Part shown: positions 6,885 to 9,817 of the stretch, piece after piece
How positions within the stretch are numbered: position 1 is the first letter of the stretch
Layout: each line of letters begins with the position of its first letter
Source of the DNA: JBDSTW01 sp039914705
GTDB lineage: Bacteria; Pseudomonadota; Gammaproteobacteria; SURF-13
Direction of reading: 5' to 3'
Assembly: GCA_039914705.1 (NCBI GenBank)
Contig: JBDSOT010000048.1
Span: forward strand, 1 to 9,817
DNA: 9,817 nt
Position numbers and translations under genes: made by a program
The notes under the pieces: model-generated
The model's database searches: none
Told to the model about the DNA's origin: nothing
What the model saw: only the letters and a program-made list of their open reading frames with translations

Positions 6885-7664
6885 CTAACCAAAATCCCCC
6901 CACAATGTCTGCACGGCGGCAAGCGCGGCCACGGGTGCGGTCTCGGTGCGCAGCATGCGCGGGCCGAGTTGCACGGCAGTAAAGCCGGACTTTATCGCAG
7001 CTTGAGTTTCGGCGTCACTCAAACCGCCCTCGGGGCCGATCAGCATGCTTATATCGCCGGTCGGCGGCTCCAATTGCGACAGATGTTGCGTGCTGTACGG
7101 ATCGAAGACGAGTTTTAAATTTGCCTGCGTCTGCGCAAGCCATTCGTGCAATGGGCGCGGCGCCAGAATCTCCGGCACACGCGTGCGCCCGCACTGCTCA
7201 CAGGCCGAGATGGCAATGCCCTGCCAGTGCGCGAGGCGCTTTTCGGCACGCTCTTCTTTCATGTTCACGACGCAAAATTCCGTGAACAACGGAACAATCT
7301 GCGCCACGCCCAACTCGACGGCCTTTTGAATCGCGTAGTCCATGCGCTCACCACGCGATATGCCCTGCGCGAGTTGCACGGAGAGTTTCGATTCGGCATC
7401 GCGCGCGATGGAATCACCTATCTTTATAGTCGCCATACCGCGCTGTTCGGACTCCAGTGTCGCGGCATATTCCCCGCCCTGTCCGTTAAACACGATAAGC
7501 GCCGCGCCCGGCTTCATGCGCAACACGCGCGTGATGTGCTGCGCGGCCTGTTTAGCGAGCGGCACCGAAGCGGTGGTTTGCAATGCGACGGGCAGGTAGA
7601 TACGCGGAATGCTCAAGCAACAAGGCTCTATAGTGTAAGGCTGGGTTTCGTTGTGGGTGGACAT
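6885..7664 (-). CDS. rsmE: 16S rRNA (uracil-1498-N3)-methyltransferase RsmE
   Basis: RsmE methylates N3 of U1498 in 16S rRNA of the 30S subunit, using S-adenosylmethionine in a SPOUT trefoil-knot fold. The 259-residue product has the N-terminal PUA-like region (about 18-85, IPRIYLP, HITRVLRMKPG) and the SPOUT domain (about 92-255). That domain contains KAVELGVAQIVPLFTEF (114-130), EQCGRTRVPEI (156-166), LIGPEGGLSDAE (208-219) and the C-terminal knot LGPRMLRTETAP (233-244). Most family members begin just before the IPRIY motif. Here that would be a TTG at 7616 (Leu17), so the first 16 residues from ATG 7664 may or may not be translated. Neither start has a strong Shine-Dalgarno. It is flanked on both sides by repeat-bearing gaps, so its co-transcription with hemF or nfeD is uncertain. 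Confidence 0.95.
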   Translation of the reverse strand: MSTHNETQPYTIEPCCLSIPRIYLPVALQTTASVPLAKQAAQHITRVLRMKPGAALIVFNGQGGEYAATLESEQRGMATIKIGDSIARDAESKLSVQLAQGISRGERMDYAIQKAVELGVAQIVPLFTEFCVVNMKEERAEKRLAHWQGIAISACEQCGRTRVPEILAPRPLHEWLAQTQANLKLVFDPYSTQHLSQLEPPTGDISMLIGPEGGLSDAETQAAIKSGFTAVQLGPRMLRTETAPVAALAAVQTLWGDFG

Positions 7665-7713
7665 CGCAGAGCCAATCTAAGCCTTACTCCCGCAGGAGCT
7701 CGGATAACTATTT

Positions 7714-7810
7714 CGTCATTCTCGCGTATGCGGGAATCCAGTAGATCTTGTAGCTCCCTCACGGGATTCCTGCTCCCCGCTTTCGCGGGTACAAGCTTCA
7801 CAGGAACGAC
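7714..7810. repeat. Structured dispersed-repeat-like element between nfeD and rsmE
   Basis: About 97 bp show nested inverted repeats. The outer ends are CGTCATTC (7714-7721) and GAACGAC (7804-7810), pairing over 7 bp with one mismatch. GGAATCC (7733-7739) is the exact complement of GGATTCC (7764-7770). Each half also has its own hairpin: CTCGC-GTAT-GCGGG on the left (7721-7734, one G-T pair) and CCCGC-TTTC-GCGGG on the right (7776-7789). The layout and the words CGTCATTC...GCGGGAATCC match a repeat common in proteobacterial intergenic regions. Its translation gives the spurious peptides VPAKAGS and DSRIRENDE. It begins 8 bp after the nfeD stop, so it may also act as a transcript 3' end. Confidence 0.7.
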
Positions 7811-7817
7811 ATGGATT

Positions 7818-8273
7818 TTAATCAAGGTCGAGGCGCTTGACCTGTAAGATCACATTATCCACACCGATGACTTGCACGCGCGTGCCCGGTGGGCAATCCT
7901 CGCCGATGATCTTCCAGGTGGAGTCGTCGACCTGGATCTTGCCCTGGCCGTTGATAATACCTTCTTTCAAAGTCACGATGCGGCCTACGTATTGCTCGCC
8001 GCGCCGGTTGAGTTTCGGCTGATCGCTTACGACCGGATTGCGTTTCAAATACATACGCCACGTGACTGCACTCGCCACCGCCAGCAACGCGAATATCAGT
8101 ACTTCGATTTGCCAGCCCAGGCCAGGGAAGATCAGTGCGAGGATACCGACCACGCCGGCGGCGATACTCATCCACAGGAAAAAGGCGCCGGGTACGGTGA
8201 CCTCGAGGATCAGTAACAGCATGGCGAAGATCAGCCAGTGCCAGTAATCGAATTGATTGAACATGACGGCCAT
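7818..8273 (-). CDS. NfeD-family membrane protein (YbbJ-like), partner of QmcA
   Basis: Short NfeD proteins are membrane partners of SPFH/stomatin proteins and are thought to help organise membrane domains; their biochemical role is not settled. This 151-residue protein has three predicted membrane segments (about 12-30, 33-50, 56-74), with Glu24 in the first. A C-terminal OB-fold domain follows (about 90-148), with LNRRGEQYVGRIVTL, GKIQVDDSTWKII and a final VIGVDNVILQVKRL. Length and order match E. coli YbbJ (152 residues) rather than the long ClpP-protease NfeD type. The start ATG 8273 overlaps the qmcA stop as TAATG, so the two are almost certainly translated together. A second in-frame ATG at 8264 is also possible. 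The repeat element 7714-7810 lies just downstream. Confidence 0.92.
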   Translation of the reverse strand: MAVMFNQFDYWHWLIFAMLLLILEVTVPGAFFLWMSIAAGVVGILALIFPGLGWQIEVLIFALLAVASAVTWRMYLKRNPVVSDQPKLNRRGEQYVGRIVTLKEGIINGQGKIQVDDSTWKIIGEDCPPGTRVQVIGVDNVILQVKRLDLD

Positions 8274-9217
8274 TACACGCCACCCGGCTTGGATTCAACA
8301 GCGGCGCGCGCGCCGAAGGCCTGTTTGGCGATCTCTCCGATGCCGCCGATAGCGCCGATCACGCTCGCCGCCTCCAGCGGCAGGAATAAAATCTTTTGAT
8401 TGTCGGAAATGGCGATGTTTTGCAGTGCGTCGATGTACTTTTGCGCGACAAAATAATTGATGGCCTGAATATCGCCCTTGGCGATGGCCTGCGACACCAT
8501 CATGGTTGCCTTGGCCTCCGCCTCGGCCAGACGTTCGCGCGCATCGGCATCGCGAAACGCGGCCTCCTTGCGCCCCTCGGCCTGGAGTACGGCGGCCTGT
8601 TTTTCGCCCTCGGCCTTGAGGATCTGTGCCTGCCTGAAACCCTCGGCATCGAGAATATTGGCGCGCTTTTCGCGTTCCGCCTTCATCTGACGGCCCATGG
8701 ATTCCACCAAGTCCATGGGCGGTGAGATGTCTTTTATTTCGATGCGCGTGACCTTCACGCCCCAAGGTGTGGTGGCGTCGTCCACGACGTGCAGCAGGCG
8801 CGCATTGATCACGTCGCGCTGTGACAATAATTCGTCGAGGTCCATTGAACCCATCACGGTGCGGATGTTGGTCATGGTCAGATTTAAAATCGCGTTTTCG
8901 AGATCATTGACTTCATAGGCCGCCTTGGCCGCATCGAGCACCTGGAAAAACACCACGCCGTCGACCTTCACCATCGCATTGTCCTTGGTGATGATGTCCT
9001 GGGAGGGCACCTCCAGCACCGTCTCCATCATGTTCATCTTGGCGCCGATCAGATCGACGAAGGGAATGATGAGGTTGAGGCCCGGCGTGAGTGTGCGTGT
9101 GTAGCGGCCGAAGCGTTGCACCGTGTATTCCATGCCCTGCGGAACGGACTTGGCACCCGAAAAAAGCAGGATGACGGCGAGCAGGCCGAAAATGATGGCG
9201 AACGTAGAGAAACCCAT
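8273..9217 (-). CDS. qmcA: SPFH/stomatin-family membrane protein QmcA
   Basis: QmcA is an inner-membrane SPFH (band 7, paraslipin) protein; relatives form large oligomeric cages and bind the FtsH protease or organise membrane microdomains. From ATG 9217 there are 314 residues: an N-terminal membrane helix (about 4-20), the SPFH domain (about 25-180, VPQGMEYTVQRFGRYTRTL, VPSQDIITKDNAMVKVDGV, NLTMTNIRTVMGSMDLDELL, WGVKVTRIEIKDISPP) and a coiled-coil region of AEG/AEA repeats (about 178-240). The tail has AIAKGDIQAINYFVAQKYIDAL, as in E. coli QmcA. The frame also offers GTG 9223, two codons earlier. I prefer the ATG because GGGGG ends 5 nt before it. It overlaps the downstream NfeD gene by one base. 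Its own promoter is probably that at 9244-9274. Confidence 0.95.
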   Translation of the reverse strand: MGFSTFAIIFGLLAVILLFSGAKSVPQGMEYTVQRFGRYTRTLTPGLNLIIPFVDLIGAKMNMMETVLEVPSQDIITKDNAMVKVDGVVFFQVLDAAKAAYEVNDLENAILNLTMTNIRTVMGSMDLDELLSQRDVINARLLHVVDDATTPWGVKVTRIEIKDISPPMDLVESMGRQMKAEREKRANILDAEGFRQAQILKAEGEKQAAVLQAEGRKEAAFRDADARERLAEAEAKATMMVSQAIAKGDIQAINYFVAQKYIDALQNIAISDNQKILFLPLEAASVIGAIGGIGEIAKQAFGARAAVESKPGGV

Positions 9218-9243
9218 AAACACCCCCGTTGAATTATTGGCAA

Positions 9244-9274
9244 AGTATAGTCTTAAGGTCTCCCAATTAGTAAA
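9244..9274 (-). promoter_or_regulatory. Putative sigma-70 promoter of qmcA-nfeD
   Basis: On the minus strand, TATACT (9249-9244) differs from the -10 consensus by one base. TTTACT (9274-9269) matches four of six -35 positions, with a 19-bp spacer, slightly longer than ideal. Transcription would begin near 9237, giving a leader of about 20 nt that contains the GGGGG ribosome site. It faces away from the TtcA-like gene. Confidence 0.45.
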
Positions 9275-9286
9275 TCGTATGCGGTA

Positions 9287-9313
9287 TTACGCGCCAGGGG
9301 CTTATTCGCGTAA
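9287..9313. promoter_or_regulatory. Inverted repeat TTACGCG-N13-CGCGTAA, candidate operator
   Basis: TTACGCG (9287-9293) and CGCGTAA (9307-9313) are perfect reverse complements with centres 20 bp apart, about two helical turns, as for a dimeric repressor or activator. The similarity continues outward with a 2-nt gap: GCGGTATT precedes ACGCG on the left, and the right half reads GCGCTATTTTACGCG on the opposite strand. It overlaps the proposed -10 of the TtcA-like gene and lies just upstream of the qmcA promoter. It could also fold as a hairpin if transcribed. Confidence 0.4.
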
Positions 9314-9316
9314 AAT
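9311..9316 (+). promoter_or_regulatory. Putative -10 element of the TtcA-like gene
   Basis: TAAAAT lies six bases before the ATG at 9323, so a normal start site 7 nt downstream would coincide with the A of the start codon. No Shine-Dalgarno is visible in the preceding 20 bp and no good -35 is seen. If used, the mRNA would be leaderless. A further upstream promoter cannot be excluded. Confidence 0.35.
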
Positions 9317-9322
9317 AGCGCA

Positions 9323-9817
9323 ATGACTAACCACATCACACCTCCCAAATCACTCCTGCGTCCCGTAGGCCGCGCGATTGCGGACTTCGACATGATCCGC
9401 GACGGCGATCGCGTGCTGCTCGGAGTGTCCGGCGGCAAGGACTCGCAGTCCTTGCTGCATATCCTTTTGCATCTGCAACGCCATGCGCCGATACGCTTCG
9501 AACTGGGCGCGGTAACGGTCGATCCGCAGGTGGAGGGTTTCGACCCTTCGCCGCTGAAGGACGTCATGACCGAGCTTGGCGTGCCGTATTTTTATCGCTC
9601 GCAGGCCATCATGGAGCAGGCGAAAGAGAATATGGGCAACGCCTCTTTTTGCGCCTATTGCTCGCGCATGAAGCGCGGTGTGATGTATGACGCGGCGCGC
9701 AAGGGCGGCTACAACGTGTTGGCGCTCGCGCAGCACATGGACGACCTGGCCGAGAGTTTTTTGATGTCGGCCTTTCACGGCGGGCAACTGCGCACCATGA
9801 AGGCGAACTATGTGAAT
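9323..9817 (+). CDS. TtcA-family PP-loop ATPase, probable tRNA thiolation enzyme (partial, C-terminus beyond the window)
   Basis: TtcA-family enzymes activate tRNA bases with ATP and insert sulfur (2-thiocytidine 32 for TtcA itself), using an iron-sulfur cluster. The window holds 165 codons to the right edge, with no stop. Visible are VGRAIADFDMI (16-26), close to VGEAIADFNMI of E. coli TtcA, the PP-loop SGGKDS (36-41) and a CxxC pair in FCAYCSRMKRG that matches the CSLCSRLRRG cluster ligands. The later segment LAQHMDDLAESFLMSAFHGGQLRTMK replaces [24 protein letters not shown] of E. coli TtcA, and the spacing around VEGFDPSPLKDV also differs. I therefore think it is a TtcA-like paralogue rather than certain TtcA. 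It is the only confidently called gene on the plus strand, divergent from qmcA. Confidence 0.9.
   Translation, partial: MTNHITPPKSLLRPVGRAIADFDMIRDGDRVLLGVSGGKDSQSLLHILLHLQRHAPIRFELGAVTVDPQVEGFDPSPLKDVMTELGVPYFYRSQAIMEQAKENMGNASFCAYCSRMKRGVMYDAARKGGYNVLALAQHMDDLAESFLMSAFHGGQLRTMKANYVN

Noticed and set aside
6745..6903. An in-frame extension of hemF that would add 53 residues and overlap the rsmE end.
   Set aside because: It crosses the repeat modules and yields repeat-typical peptides (YFAALRMTS). The ATG at 6744 gives a normal-length HemF with the expected residue offset to E. coli.
7628..7825. Minus-strand ORF of 65 codons beginning MIKIHVVPVKLVPAKAG.
   Set aside because: It is the translation of the dispersed-repeat-like element; VPAKAG and DSRIRENDE are familiar spurious repeat peptides.
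7146..7847. A 233-codon plus-strand ORF antisense to rsmE.
   Set aside because: It is a shadow of rsmE continuing through the repeat; the composition is rich in Arg/His/Leu with no recognisable domain, and rsmE on the other strand is clear.

Overview
The window looks like a chromosomal segment of a gammaproteobacterium with moderate GC content. Three things suggest this: a type II secretion (gsp) cluster in C-D-E order, an oxygen-dependent HemF very close to the E. coli enzyme, and a qmcA/ybbJ-type stomatin-NfeD pair. I cannot place it below class; an uncultured or environmental gammaproteobacterium would fit. I see no rRNA, tRNA, CRISPR array, insertion sequence or phage gene.

Every confidently called gene except the last lies on the minus strand, so the layout is read from right to left. 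At the right edge, a TtcA-family PP-loop tRNA-thiolation protein (9323 onward, cut by the window end) runs on the plus strand, divergent from the rest. It shares a 105-bp promoter region with the minus-strand pair qmcA (SPFH membrane protein) and an NfeD-family partner, which overlap as TAATG. A structured, dispersed-repeat-like inverted-repeat element (7714-7810) follows. Next come rsmE (16S rRNA m3U methyltransferase), a short intergenic stretch with two more repeat-like modules (6804-6847 and 6854-6879), and then hemF. The hemF stop codon overlaps the start of a small SET-domain protein-lysine methyltransferase.

After a 270-bp non-coding gap come gspC, gspD and the first 555 codons of gspE, which runs off the left edge. 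GspC is the inner-membrane clamp, GspD the outer-membrane secretin and GspE the cytoplasmic ATPase that powers pseudopilus assembly. The rest of the operon (gspF, gspG and so on) should lie beyond position 1.

The least ordinary parts are: (i) gspE, whose Walker A lysine is residue 469, about 200 residues later than in a standard GspE, because of an N-terminal extension that looks like a degenerate receiver domain; (ii) a possible 26-codon ORF filling the gspD-gspE gap and ending in a TAATG overlap with gspE; (iii) the SET-domain gene translationally coupled to hemF; (iv) a 7-bp perfect inverted repeat with a 20-bp centre-to-centre spacing that overlaps the -10 element of the TtcA-like gene. 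I found no complete, clearly new multi-gene system.
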